Part shown: one piece after another, positions 10,017 to 20,241 of the stretch
How the letters are laid out: every line of letters begins with the position of its first letter
Position numbering within the stretch: the first letter of the stretch is position 1
Source: Dysosmobacter welbionis
GTDB lineage: Bacteria; Bacillota; Clostridia; Oscillospirales; Oscillospiraceae
Reading direction: 5' to 3'
DNA: 64,000 nucleotides
Assembly: GCF_005121165.3 (NCBI RefSeq)
Contig: NZ_CP034413.3
Coordinates: forward strand, 3,372,001 to 3,436,000
Translations under genes and position numbers: made by a program
Notes under the pieces: model-generated
What the model saw: only the letters and a program-made list of their open reading frames with translations
The model's database searches: none
What the model was told of the DNA's origin: nothing

Positions 10017-11834
10017 ATGACCAAGGAAGAAGCACTGAAAACCTATTACGGCTACGACGTCTTCCGGGGCGGCCAGGAGGCGGTCATCGACGCGCTGCTC
10101 TCTGGGCGGGATGCGCTGGCCATCATGCCTACCGGGGCGGGGAAGTCCGTCTGCTACCAAATCCCGGCCTTGCTGCTGTCGGGGATCACCCTGGTGGTCT
10201 CGCCTCTGGTGTCCCTGATGCGGGACCAGGTGACGCAGCTGGTGCAGATGGGCATCCCGGCGGCGTTTCTCAACAGCTCCCTAACCTTCCGCCAGTATCT
10301 GCTGGCCCTGGACCGGGCCAGGGCGGGGCGGTACAAGATCATCTACGTGGCCCCGGAGCGGCTGGAGACCGAGGGCTTCCAGGCCTTTGTGCGGGAGGCA
10401 GACATCTCCCTGGTGGCGGTGGACGAGGCCCACTGCATCTCCCAGTGGGGCCAGGATTTCCGGCCCTCCTACCTGAACATCCCCGCCTTTGTGGAGAGCC
10501 TGCCCCACCGGCCCCCGGTGGGAGCCTTCACCGCCACCGCCACGCCGGACGTGAAGGCGGACATCCACCGCCTGCTGGACCTGCAGGACCCGCTGGAGCT
10601 GACCACCGGCTTTGACCGGGAGAACCTGTATTTTGAGGTCCAGCAGCCTGCGGACAAGCGGGCGGCGCTGCTGGAGCTGGTGAAGGGCCGCCCCGGCAAG
10701 TGCGGCATCGTCTACTGTGCCACCCGGAAGAATGTGGAGGAGGTGTGCGACTTCCTCCGCCAGCGGGGGGTAGCCGCCGCCCGGTATCACGCTGGCCTGG
10801 CCCCAGAGGAGCGGCAGAGGAACCAGGAGGACTTCCTCTACGACCGGGTGCAGGTGATGGTGGCCACCAACGCCTTCGGCATGGGCATCGACAAGTCCGA
10901 TGTCCGGTATGTCATCCACTACAATATGCCCAAGGACATGGAGAGCTACTACCAGGAGGCGGGCCGGGCGGGCCGGGACGGGGCGCCCTCCAGCTGCATC
11001 CTGTTGTACAGTGGCCAGGATGTGCGGACTAATGAGTTTCTCATCACCCACAGCGAGCCCCGGGAGGACTTGGATCCCCGGACGGCCGAGCAGCTGCGGG
11101 AGCGGGACCTGCAGCGGCTGCGGCAGATGACCGGCTACTGCCGGACACGCCGGTGTTTGCGGCAGTATATCCTGCACTACTTCGGCGAGCACGCGCCGGA
11201 CACTTGCAGCGCCTGCTACAACTGCCTCCATAACTTCGAAGAGGTGGATGTCAGCCGGGACGCCAAGGCCATCGTGGCCTGCATTGCCAAAACCGGACAG
11301 CACTTCGGCGTGGGTGTCATCGCGGAGACCCTCTGCGGTGCGGACACGGAGCGGGTGCGGAAGTACCACATGGACCGGGAGGATACCTACGGCGCTTTGG
11401 GTCAGCTGACCCAGAAGGAGGTCCAGGAGCGCATCCGCTTCCTGCTGGACCAGGGCGTGCTGGAGCTGAGTCCGGGGCAGTATCCGGTGCTGCGGCTGAC
11501 GGAGCGGGCGGAGGACGTGATGTACGGCGAATCGACGCTCCAGATGAAGACGCTGCGGGAGGACCGGTCCGCCCCGGCCCGCCGGGCGGCGGCCGGGGAG
11601 CTGGAGGGGGATGCGGCGGAGCTGTTCGGCCGCCTCCGGGCCCTGCGGGCCCAGTTGGCCCGGCGGCAGGGAGTCCCCGCCTACGTGGTGTTCTCGGACA
11701 AGACCCTGCGGGAGATGGCGATTTCCCGCCCCCGGACCACGACGGAGCTGCGTGCGGTCAGCGGCGTGGGCTCCGCCAAGGCGGAGCGGTACGGCCGGGA
11801 CTTTCTGACGGTGATCCAGGACTTTCCGTCGTGA
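10017..11834 (+). CDS. recQ: ATP-dependent DNA helicase RecQ
   Basis: RecQ unwinds DNA 3'-5' in recombination and fork repair. Motifs in order: MPTGAGKSVCYQIPAL (Walker A), VDEAHCISQWGQDFRPSY (DEAH box and aromatic loop), GAFTATATPDV (motif III), YHAGLAPEERQ, MVATNAFGMGIDKSDVRYVIH (V) and YYQEAGRAGRDG (VI). A RecQ zinc site follows (CRTRRCLRQYILHYFGE, then CSACYNC), a winged helix, and a C-terminal HRDC domain (LRALRAQLARRQGVPAYVVFSDKTLREMA). The 605-residue length is typical. ATG 10017 is preferred over upstream in-frame starts because it follows the promoter and AGAGGG. It ends at a strong terminator. Confidence 0.95.
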   Translation: MTKEEALKTYYGYDVFRGGQEAVIDALLSGRDALAIMPTGAGKSVCYQIPALLLSGITLVVSPLVSLMRDQVTQLVQMGIPAAFLNSSLTFRQYLLALDRARAGRYKIIYVAPERLETEGFQAFVREADISLVAVDEAHCISQWGQDFRPSYLNIPAFVESLPHRPPVGAFTATATPDVKADIHRLLDLQDPLELTTGFDRENLYFEVQQPADKRAALLELVKGRPGKCGIVYCATRKNVEEVCDFLRQRGVAAARYHAGLAPEERQRNQEDFLYDRVQVMVATNAFGMGIDKSDVRYVIHYNMPKDMESYYQEAGRAGRDGAPSSCILLYSGQDVRTNEFLITHSEPREDLDPRTAEQLRERDLQRLRQMTGYCRTRRCLRQYILHYFGEHAPDTCSACYNCLHNFEEVDVSRDAKAIVACIAKTGQHFGVGVIAETLCGADTERVRKYHMDREDTYGALGQLTQKEVQERIRFLLDQGVLELSPGQYPVLRLTERAEDVMYGESTLQMKTLREDRSAPARRAAAGELEGDAAELFGRLRALRAQLARRQGVPAYVVFSDKTLREMAISRPRTTTELRAVSGVGSAKAERYGRDFLTVIQDFPS

Positions 11835-11852
11835 CGGAGATCAGAAGAGACA

Positions 11853-11894
11853 ACAGGCGCTGCCCCATGCGGGACAGCGCCTGTCTGTGTTTTT

Positions 11895-11895
<1 letters not shown>
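11853..11895 (+). terminator. recQ terminator
   Basis: ACAGGCGCTG (11853-11862) pairs with CAGCGCCTGT (11875-11884), extended by CCC/GGG, and is followed by a T-rich tail ending in six Ts. It lies against the converging sigA stop. Confidence 0.85.
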
Positions 11896-13344
<1,449 letters not shown>

Positions 13345-13355
<11 letters not shown>

Positions 13356-15138
13356 GCTGCTTTCCTCCAGTACCCTTTTTGTCTTTGTATTTTTCTGTGG
13401 CCGCCAGCAGCGGGTCGGCAGTCCCGCCCCCCAGCCGCTTCTCGGCCTCCGTCTGTACGATGCGTATGTAGTCCGCCAGCGCCTGTTGTCCGTTTCGCAG
13501 AGACTCCGGCTGCTGGCAGACGCCGGTGAGATGGTTCATCTCCTCCTGGGAGAAGAACTCCGCCTGGGCCGCCAGGGAGGGGACGCGTCCTGCCGCCTTG
13601 GCCTGCCACAGCGTGGTAAAGGCACGGCCCAGCAGTGGGGAGGAGAACTGCTCCTCCCGCAGGGGCGGCTCCTCCGGGAACAGGCTCTCGTCCCGGATCA
13701 GCAGCCGCAGGATGCCCTCCTCCGCCCGGGCGGAGCGGATGTTGTCGTATCGCAGCTCCCGCTCCTTGGGCTGGAGCTGGACCGCCGGGTTCAGGTCCCG
13801 CCGCAGCTCCTGCCGCTTCTCCCGGGAGAGGCGGCGTTTGAAGGCCCGCTGGACCTCCAGCCTCATGACCTCCGGCGTGATCTTGGCGGTCTCTGCGGCC
13901 CGGGTGGTGTAGATCTCCCGCTCTACCGGATTGGCAAGTGCGGCCAGCAGGGCGCTGACCTCCTCACAGTAGGCCACACGGGCCTCGTCACTGGAGAGGT
14001 CGTACTTACCCGCCACCTGGGCCATGCGGAACTCGATGCCGTTCTCACTGCCGGTCAGCAGCGCCTCGAAGGCGTCTTTTCCCTGGAGCTTGATGAAGTC
14101 GTCGGCGTCCTGCTTTACCAGTTCGCCATCCTCCGTCCGCCGCCGGGGCAGCTGAAGGACCTTGACCGAAAACTCCGAGTTGTTCAGGATCTCCAGCGCC
14201 CGCTCCGTGGCGATCTTGCCGGCGTTGTCATTGTCGTAGCACAGCACCAGCTCCTTCGTGAACCGGCTGAGGAGCCGTGTCTGCTCCACTGTCAAAGCCG
14301 TCCCCATGGAGGCCACTGCGTTGTCGAATCCCGCTTGGTGGAGCGTTACCACGTCGATGTTGCCCTCGCAGAGGATGATGTTGGACCGCTTGGATTTCTT
14401 GGCCAGATTCAGTCCGTACAGAACCCGCCGTTTGGAGTACACCGGTGTCTCCTGGGAGTTCATGTACTTGGGCTCAGACTTGTCCAGGACCCGGCCGCCG
14501 AAGGCCACCACGTCTCCCCGCACATCGATGACAGGAAAGATGAGCCGGTTGCGGAACTTGTCGTACAGGCCGCCGTTCCGGTTCTGCACCGCCAGGCCTG
14601 CCTCCAGCAGCTCCGACTTCGTGTAGCCCTTCTTCGTCATGGCCAGGATCAGCGCGTCCCAGGCATCCAGAGAGGCTCCCAGACCGAAGTTCACTGCCGT
14701 GGCCCTGCGAATTTTCCGCCGGTCCAGATATTCCTGCACCGCCCGCCCCTCCGGCTGTTGGAGCATCTGATAGTAGAACCGGGCCGCGTCCCGGTTCAGG
14801 TCCAGCAGACGCTGGCGCCTGCGGCCCGCCTCCCGGTCGCCGTCCTCCTCCGGCACCTCCATCCCCGCCCGTTTGGCCAGAAAGCGCACCGCATCCGGGA
14901 AGGAGAGATTCTCCTCCTCCATGATGAAGTTGATAACGCCGCCGCCCCGCTTGCAGCCGAAGCAGTAGTAGATCTGTTTGTCCGGAGAGACGGAGAAGGA
15001 GCCGGTCTTCTCACTGTGGAAGGGACACAGACCAAAGAGATTCGCGCCCTTTCGGGTCAGCTGCACATAGCTGCCCACCACGTCCACGATGTCACTCCGG
15101 GCCATCAGCTCGTCCAGAAAGCTCTGGGGAAAGGGCAT
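13345..15138 (-). CDS. dnaG: DNA primase DnaG
   Basis: DnaG makes RNA primers for replication. The 597-residue product has the CHC2 zinc finger ([13 protein letters not shown] to [10 protein letters not shown], residues 40-65), the primase core, and the TOPRIM domain ([29 protein letters not shown], then [16 protein letters not shown] with the acidic metal site). A C-terminal helicase-binding region follows. ATG 15138 was chosen because AAAGGAGGAGACC lies just upstream and the family begins [21 protein letters not shown]; an in-frame start at 15222 lacks a ribosome site. The gene precedes sigA with an 11-base overlap. Confidence 0.97.
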
Positions 15139-15296
15139 GTCAAGGTCTCCTCCTTTCGGTGAGTGTTGCCAGATTTCCCGAGGGTCATACCCGAAAGCGA
15201 GGGCGTACCCAAAACGAGACATTTTAGATATACCCCGTTCTTTTGGGATTTCCTCTTTTTTTGCTGGATTTTTTCAAAAAGTTTTTGCCTAGTGGG

Positions 15297-15325
15297 TTTA
15301 CAGACTGCCGCGGCCTGCGTAAAAT
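15297..15325 (+). promoter_or_regulatory. Sigma-A promoter for the phosphopantetheinyl transferase gene
   Basis: TTTACA (15297-15302), a 17-base spacer and TAAAAT (15320-15325) sit 39 bases upstream of the start. Confidence 0.75.
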
Positions 15326-15363
15326 GGTAGAAAAGCGTCGAAGCGGCGGAGAGGAGGCGTGAG

Positions 15364-15966
15364 ATGTCCATCGAGCTTTGGGCGGCCCGGTTGGAGCGCC
15401 CGCTGACGGAGCGGGAGACGGAGGCCATGCTGCCCCTGCTGCCCCCGGAGCGGCAGGAGCGGCTGCTGCGGATCAAGCAGTCGGAAAAGCGGCGGGAGCC
15501 CCTGTGCGCCTATCTCATTCTACGCCATGCCTTGTGGGAGCAGTACCGCTGGCGGGAGCTTCCGCCTATCCGGCTCACCTCTCTGGGCAAGCCCTACTTC
15601 CCGGATTTCCCAGAGGTCCACTTCAATCTGAGCCACACCACCGGCGCGGTGCTGGTGGCCCTGTCCGGGGAGCCGGTGGGGGTGGATATCGAGCACATCC
15701 GGCCGGTGAGCGAGCGGGCCATGCGGCGTCTGGCGGATGTGACCACGGAACGGGCCTTCTTCCAGAGCTGGGTCCGGCGGGAGGCCCGGGCCAAGCGCAG
15801 CGGCGCCGGCGTGGGGACCATGCTGGCGTCGGAGACCCCGCTCCAGCCTGGGGAGCGATTCTATTTTCTGGACACCTTTCCGGGCTATGTGGCGGGAGTG
15901 GCCACCCGGGACGGGGGCCCGCCAGGCCAGGTGCGCAAATACTCCCTGGATGATATGATGGGATAA
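15364..15966 (+). CDS. 4'-phosphopantetheinyl transferase, Sfp-like
   Basis: Sfp-type enzymes move the phosphopantetheine arm of CoA to carrier proteins. The 200-residue protein shows the family blocks: SLGKPYF, HFNLSHTTGAVLVAL, GVDIEHIRPVSERAMRRLAD (GVDIE metal site) and FFQSWVRREARAKRSGAGVG, which matches the W-x-x-[KR]-E-A-x-x-K block with Arg for the usual Lys. It is slightly shorter than Sfp. A strong ribosome site (GGAGAGGAGGCG) precedes ATG 15364. No NRPS or PKS genes are in the window, so its substrate may be a distant carrier or the fatty-acid ACP. Confidence 0.88.
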   Translation: MSIELWAARLERPLTERETEAMLPLLPPERQERLLRIKQSEKRREPLCAYLILRHALWEQYRWRELPPIRLTSLGKPYFPDFPEVHFNLSHTTGAVLVALSGEPVGVDIEHIRPVSERAMRRLADVTTERAFFQSWVRREARAKRSGAGVGTMLASETPLQPGERFYFLDTFPGYVAGVATRDGGPPGQVRKYSLDDMMG

Positions 15967-15985
15967 AAGCGGGGGAGAAAAAAGG

Positions 15986-16006
15986 CGGCGGGGCAGTGCC
16001 CCGCCG
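15986..16006 (-). terminator. Terminator for the CBS-domain gene
   Basis: CGGCGGGGC and GCCCCGCCG pair around AGT. On the minus strand the hairpin is followed by a T run (CCTTTTTTCTCC), so it serves the CBS gene; on the plus strand it lacks a T tail. Confidence 0.75.
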
Positions 16007-16019
16007 TCTCCCGGTCGGT

Positions 16020-16469
16020 TTATACGATCTTCCGCAAAGGCAGCGGCTCCGCCGCATCCTTCTGCTCCGCAAAGTAGCGGATGATGTCTTTTCGGGTGAC
16101 GATCCCGGTGAAGTTCCCCAGGTCGTCCACCACAGGGATGAAGTTCTGGTTCATGGCGCTGTGGAGGAGCTCTTCCATGGTGACGGTGATCCGGACGGGA
16201 GGATAGCTGTTGCCCCGCAGAATGTCCCGGACCTGCAGCCGCTCCATGTCCTTCATGGAGTAGGCAGTCAAGGTCTCGCAGTCCTTGGACAGGAGCTGCC
16301 AGAGGAAATCCCCCTCACTGACTGTACCGACATATTTCCCATCCCGGCTGATGACGGGGATGGCGGTATAGCCGTGGTGCCGCATCTTTTCCAGTCCCTG
16401 ACGGAAGGTGCAGTCATCGTACAGATAGGCGACGCTGTGCTTCGGGAGCAGAAAATAAGCTATGTTCAC
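16020..16469 (-). CDS. Tandem CBS-domain protein
   Basis: The 149-residue protein consists of two CBS repeats: residues 6-70 (LPKHSVAYLYDDCTFRQGLE to YVGTVSEGDFLWQLL) and 80-140 (VRDILRGNSYPPVRITVTME to NFTGIVTRKDIIRYF). CBS pairs bind adenosine nucleotides and act as energy or c-di-AMP sensors; stand-alone forms of this size resemble CbpB-like proteins of Firmicutes. There is no catalytic domain. It is monocistronic, divergent from the Crp/Fnr gene across about 190 bases, which hints at, but does not prove, a shared regulatory theme. Confidence 0.85.
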   Translation of the reverse strand: MNIAYFLLPKHSVAYLYDDCTFRQGLEKMRHHGYTAIPVISRDGKYVGTVSEGDFLWQLLSKDCETLTAYSMKDMERLQVRDILRGNSYPPVRITVTMEELLHSAMNQNFIPVVDDLGNFTGIVTRKDIIRYFAEQKDAAEPLPLRKIV

Positions 16470-16594
16470 TTTGCTGCCTCATTTCTAAGGGCGGGGGCCC
16501 GCCCGTATTCGGCCTTTCCGGCCTTCTAAAAAAAGTATACAGGAAATGCCTGGGGAATTGGTGAATAATCTATGAAATCTGCCGGAGAACGGTC

Positions 16595-16623
16595 TTTACT
16601 TTTTCGACAGAGGCTGTTATTAT
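16595..16623 (+). promoter_or_regulatory. Sigma-A promoter for the Crp/Fnr gene
   Basis: TTTACT (16595-16600), a 17-base spacer and TATTAT (16618-16623). The predicted start of transcription near 16630 argues for the second in-frame ATG (16660) as the translation start. Confidence 0.65.
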
Positions 16624-16659
16624 AAAATGTGATATATGCAACAGAAGGGAGCGGCCGCG

Positions 16660-17325
16660 ATGTTGACCCCACAGGAACTGAAAAAGAGCCCCTTGTTTCA
16701 GGACATCGGGTACGAGAATTACCAGCAGATGCTGGACTGCTTTCAGGCGGTGCAGCGGAGCTATCGGGTGGACGAGGTGATCTACGACTTCTCCGGCCCG
16801 GCTGGCAACGCCGTAGGCGTGGTGGAGCGGGGGGAGGCATCCCTGATCCGCATCGACGAGGAGGGAGTCGCCACTGTGCTGGAGGAGCTGGGCCCCGGCG
16901 GTGTGTTCGGCAAGAGCCTGGCGTTTTCCACCTCCGGCCGGGACAGCTTGGAAGTGGTCTGCCGCACGGCCTGCGACGTGGTGTTCATCGACTATCCCCA
17001 TATTCTGAAGCGGTGTGAGCGGGCCTGCACCCATCATAGCCTGCTGGTGCAGAATATGCTGCGGCTGATCTCAGACAAGGCCCAGGCCCTGTCCGAGCGG
17101 GTGGACGTTCTCTCCCGCCGGTCCATCCGGGAAAAGCTCCTGTGCTACTTCAACCAGCTGGCGGAGAAGGAGGGGAGCCGGACCTTCCAGCTGCCCTTCT
17201 CCCTGAGTATGCTGGCGGATTACATCGCCACGGACCGCAGCGCCATGATGCGGGAGCTGAAGCGATTGAAGGAGGAGGGCGTCCTCCGGTCCGAGGGGCG
17301 GCGCATCACCCTTTGTACAGGATGA
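16660..17325 (+). CDS. Crp/Fnr family transcription regulator
   Basis: The 221-residue protein has an N-terminal cyclic-nucleotide-like beta-roll (residues 15-115, VDEVIYDFSGPAGNAVGVVERGEASLI, GPGGVFGKSLAFS), a dimer helix and a C-terminal winged helix (LPFSLSMLADYIATDRSAMMRELKRLKEEGVL). There is no N-terminal Cys cluster, so it is not an Fe-S Fnr. It resembles clostridial orphan Crp proteins that sense small molecules. ATG 16660 (AGAAGGGA upstream) is preferred over 16636, which would be nearly leaderless. NfnAB starts 170 bases downstream from its own promoter, so the regulator may act on it. Confidence 0.88.
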   Translation: MLTPQELKKSPLFQDIGYENYQQMLDCFQAVQRSYRVDEVIYDFSGPAGNAVGVVERGEASLIRIDEEGVATVLEELGPGGVFGKSLAFSTSGRDSLEVVCRTACDVVFIDYPHILKRCERACTHHSLLVQNMLRLISDKAQALSERVDVLSRRSIREKLLCYFNQLAEKEGSRTFQLPFSLSMLADYIATDRSAMMRELKRLKEEGVLRSEGRRITLCTG

Positions 17326-17390
17326 TTGACCGGCCAGAAGGGGCGCTGGAAAGTTTGTTATTTTTTTCGCAGAATCCCCGCAAAAACGGA

Positions 17391-17419
17391 TTGACTGCTT
17401 TCGGGGGTTGTGTTAAAGT
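17391..17419 (+). promoter_or_regulatory. Sigma-A promoter of nfnAB with a flanking inverted repeat
   Basis: TTGACT (17391-17396), a 17-base spacer and TAAAGT (17414-17419). An imperfect inverted repeat (CCCCG-C-AAA upstream, TTT-CGGGG downstream) brackets the -35 box and could be an operator, possibly for the Crp/Fnr protein encoded next door. Confidence 0.7.
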
Positions 17420-17494
17420 ATAGACAATGTGTCGTGTCGAAGGATACATCGCCGCAAATACCAAAATTCGATCATTCGGGAAAGAAGGAACACT

Positions 17495-18337
17495 ATGTAT
17501 CGTATCGTGAGAAAAGAGGCCCTCCGTCCCACCGTCACCCTGTATGAGATCGAGGCACCCCTGGTCGCCAAGAAGGCCCAGCCGGGCCAGTTCATCATCC
17601 TGCGCGTGGATGAGAACGGCGAGCGAATCCCCATAACGATCAACGACTATAACCCGGAGAAGGGCACCGTCACCATCATCGTCCAAACCGTGGGCGCCAC
17701 CACGGAAAAGCTGAGCCGCATGAAAGAGGGCGACAGCCTCCAGGACTTTGTGGGCCCCCTGGGCAAGGCCACCGAGACCGAGGGCAAGAAGAAGGTCTGC
17801 GTGGTGGGCGGCGGTGTCGGCTGCGCCATCGCGTATCCCGTGCTGAAGAAGTTCCACGACTGCGGGGCCGAGGTCCACGCCGTCATCGGCTTCAAGAACA
17901 AGGATCTGGTGATCCTGGAGGATGAGTTCCGGGCCGCAAGCAGCGTACTGAAGGTCTGCACCGACGACGGCTCCTATGGCCAGAAGGGCGTTGTCACCGA
18001 GGCGCTGAAGGAGCTGATTGACGCTGGCAACCAGTATGATGAGGTGTTCGCCATCGGTCCCATGGTGATGATGAAATTTGTTTCCAAGACCACGGAGCCC
18101 TACGGCATCCCCACCACCGTTTCCATGAGCCCCATCATGATTGACGGCACCGGCATGTGCGGCGGCTGCCGCCTGAGCGTGGGCGGCGAGATGAAGTTCG
18201 CCTGCGTGGACGGCCCGGATTTCGACGGCCACAAGGTGGACTGGGATCTGGCGGTCAAGCGGAACCAGATGTATCGGGACTTTGAGGCCCACAAATATGA
18301 GGAGACCTGCAACCTGTTCAAGAAGGAGGCCGAATAA
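17495..18337 (+). CDS. nfnA: NfnA, small subunit of the NADH-dependent ferredoxin:NADP+ oxidoreductase
   Basis: NfnAB couples NADH, NADPH and ferredoxin by flavin-based electron bifurcation. This 280-residue subunit has an N-terminal FAD-binding barrel (PGQFIILRVDENGERIPITIND), an NAD domain (VCVVGGGVGCAIAYPVLKKF) and a C-terminal 2Fe-2S site (GTGMCGGCRLSV then FACVDGP). ATG 17495 follows AGAAGGAA; an upstream in-frame start lacks a ribosome site. The gene stops two bases before nfnB, confirming a two-gene operon. A PyrK-like or sulfide dehydrogenase reading is less likely, because the partner is the NfnB/GltA-like protein. Confidence 0.92.
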   Translation: MYRIVRKEALRPTVTLYEIEAPLVAKKAQPGQFIILRVDENGERIPITINDYNPEKGTVTIIVQTVGATTEKLSRMKEGDSLQDFVGPLGKATETEGKKKVCVVGGGVGCAIAYPVLKKFHDCGAEVHAVIGFKNKDLVILEDEFRAASSVLKVCTDDGSYGQKGVVTEALKELIDAGNQYDEVFAIGPMVMMKFVSKTTEPYGIPTTVSMSPIMIDGTGMCGGCRLSVGGEMKFACVDGPDFDGHKVDWDLAVKRNQMYRDFEAHKYEETCNLFKKEAE

Positions 18338-18339
18338 TC

Positions 18340-19731
18340 ATGGCCAATATGTCTTTGAAGAAGAATCCCATGCCCTCTCAGGAGCCCGATGTCCGCAACA
18401 AGAACTTCGACGAGGTGGCCCTGGGCTATACTGAGGAAATGGCCATCGACGAGGCCAAGCGCTGCCTGAACTGCAAGAACCCCAAGTGCGTGAACGGCTG
18501 CCCCGTGAACGTACATATTCCCGAGTTCATCGCCAAGGTGGCGGAAGGCAAGTTTGACGAGGCCTTCGGCGTCATCACCTCCACCAACAGCCTGCCCGCC
18601 ATCTGCGGCCGTGTCTGCCCCCAGGAGAACCAGTGCGAGGGCCAGTGCATCCGGGGCATCAAGGGTGAGCCCGTGGGCATCGGCCGTCTGGAGCGGTTTG
18701 TGGCGGACTATCACAATACCCACGGCCATCAGGGCGGCGCTCCCGTCGTGCCGGAGAGCAACGGCCACAAGGTAGCTGTGGTAGGCTCCGGCCCTGCGGG
18801 CCTGACCTGTGCCGGCGATCTGGCCCGGAAGGGGTATGACGTCACCGTGTTCGAGGCGCTGCACCAGGTTGGCGGCGTGCTGGTGTACGGCATCCCGGAG
18901 TTCCGTCTGCCCAAGGCCATTGTGGCCAAGGAGGTGGCCCGGCTGGAACACTTCGGCGTGAAGATCATGACCGATACCGTGGTGGGCCGCACCATCACCG
19001 TGGACGAGCTGATGGATGAGATGGGTTTTGAGGCCGTGTTCATCGGCTCCGGCGCCGGCCTGCCTATGTTCATGAACATCCCCGGCGTCAACTACAAGGG
19101 CGTGCTGTCCGCCAACGAGTTCCTGACCCGCATCAACCTGATGAAGGCATACCTGCCCGATTCCGACACGCCCCTCATCCATCCCAAGAAGGTGGCCGTC
19201 GTAGGCGGCGGCAACGTGGCCATGGACGCCGCCCGGTGCGCCAAGCGCCTGGGTGCAGAGGTCTATGTTGTGTACCGCCGCGGCATGGAGGAGCTGCCCG
19301 CCCGCCGTGAAGAGGTGGAGCACGCCGAGGAGGAAGGCATCATCTTCAAGACTCTCTGCAACCCGGTGGAGGTGCTGGCGGACGAGAACGACGATGTGAA
19401 GGGAATCCGCTGCATCCGGATGGAACTGGGCGAGCCCGATGCCTCCGGCCGCCGCCGTCCCATCGAGGTCCCCGGCAGTGAGTTCGACGTGGACGTGGAC
19501 TGCGTTATTATGGCCCTGGGCACCAGCCCCAACCCCCTGATCAAGTCCACCACCAAGGGCCTGGAAATCAACAAGAAGGGCGGCATCGTGGTGAACGAGG
19601 ACGGTCTCACCTCCCGCGAGAATGTCTATGCCGGCGGCGACGCCGTCACCGGTGCTGCCACCGTCATCCTGGCCATGGGCGCCGGCAAGACCGCGGCTAA
19701 GGCCATCGACGAGGCGTTGAGCAAGAAGTAA
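18340..19731 (+). CDS. nfnB: NfnB, large subunit of the bifurcating transhydrogenase (GltA-like)
   Basis: The 463-residue protein starts with a double 4Fe-4S domain (CLNCKNPKCVNGCPVNVHIP near residue 45 and CGRVCPQENQCEGQC near residue 88). Two nucleotide folds follow: FAD (VVGSGPAGLTCAGDLARKGY, residue 148) and NADPH (VVGGGNVAMDAARCAKRLG, residue 288). The ending YAGGDAVTGAATVILAMGAGK is typical of GltB/NfnB proteins. With NfnA directly upstream it is the bifurcating large subunit, not a glutamate synthase, since no glutamate synthase large subunit is present. Cytoplasmic; balances NADPH against reduced ferredoxin in fermentation. Confidence 0.93.
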   Translation: MANMSLKKNPMPSQEPDVRNKNFDEVALGYTEEMAIDEAKRCLNCKNPKCVNGCPVNVHIPEFIAKVAEGKFDEAFGVITSTNSLPAICGRVCPQENQCEGQCIRGIKGEPVGIGRLERFVADYHNTHGHQGGAPVVPESNGHKVAVVGSGPAGLTCAGDLARKGYDVTVFEALHQVGGVLVYGIPEFRLPKAIVAKEVARLEHFGVKIMTDTVVGRTITVDELMDEMGFEAVFIGSGAGLPMFMNIPGVNYKGVLSANEFLTRINLMKAYLPDSDTPLIHPKKVAVVGGGNVAMDAARCAKRLGAEVYVVYRRGMEELPARREEVEHAEEEGIIFKTLCNPVEVLADENDDVKGIRCIRMELGEPDASGRRRPIEVPGSEFDVDVDCVIMALGTSPNPLIKSTTKGLEINKKGGIVVNEDGLTSRENVYAGGDAVTGAATVILAMGAGKTAAKAIDEALSKK

Positions 19732-19748
19732 GATCTCCCGGACTTTTT

Positions 19749-19788
19749 ACAAGACGGGCAGCGAAAGCTGCCTGCCTTGTCCCTTTTG
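19749..19788 (+). terminator. nfnAB terminator
   Basis: ACAAGACGGGCAGC pairs (with two wobble pairs) to GCTGCCTGCCTTGT around GAAA, followed by CCCTTTTGG. Confidence 0.7.
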
Positions 19789-19810
19789 GTTGGAATCTGT
19801 CGGATTAGCC

Positions 19811-19839
19811 TTGACAGCAGGTGCGGGGACCGATACAAT
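19811..19839 (+). promoter_or_regulatory. Sigma-A promoter for the zinc-ribbon membrane gene
   Basis: TTGACA (19811-19816), a 17-base spacer and TACAAT (19834-19839). A leader of roughly 85 bases precedes the start codon. Confidence 0.82.
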
Positions 19840-19932
19840 CAAGGTGCCTGGTTCCCTCAGGTGGAGGGCGCCACGCGGCTTTGGGACAGCGCGGAGGCGA
19901 ACGCGGCAAACTGTGTCTTGGAGGGAAAAACG

Positions 19933-20241
19933 ATGGCTTATTGCAGAAAATGTGGTGCATTGATCGATGACTATGCGGCGGTCTGCCCGAAATGCGGCAC
20001 ACCTCAGAACGGAGGACCGAATAATCCTCCACCGGCAGCGGACAACGGCGGCTTCCTGTGGGGGCTTCTGGGCTGCTGTATTCCCATTGCAGGATTGATC
20101 TTGTTCCTGGTATGGAAGGATACCAAGCCCCGGACTGCCAAGGCGGCGGGCATCGGCGCCCTGGTGTGCGTGATCGCCTATGTACTGATGTACGTTGCGG
20201 CGGCGGTTCTGGGCATCAGCGCAGCGGTGTATGCCTATTAA
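19933..20241 (+). CDS. Zinc-ribbon membrane protein
   Basis: The 102-residue protein starts with a zinc ribbon (CRKCGALID and CPKCGTPQN, residues 4-25), a Pro/Asn linker, and two membrane segments (LWGLLGCCIPIAGLILFLV and IGALVCVIAYVLMYVAAAVLG). Small zinc-ribbon plus membrane proteins are frequent in clostridia; no function is established. ATG 19933 follows GGAGGGAAAAACG. The end overlaps the next gene by 11 bases, suggesting coupled translation. Confidence 0.82.
   Translation: MAYCRKCGALIDDYAAVCPKCGTPQNGGPNNPPPAADNGGFLWGLLGCCIPIAGLILFLVWKDTKPRTAKAAGIGALVCVIAYVLMYVAAAVLGISAAVYAY

Noticed and set aside
10281-11369. Long open frame on the minus strand opposite recQ
   Set aside because: It mirrors a high-GC gene; it has no family motifs and lacks a ribosome site.
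18100-19323. 407-codon minus-strand frame opposite nfnAB
   Set aside because: The plus strand holds the full Fe-S and nucleotide motifs of NfnAB; the minus frame has no protein motif.
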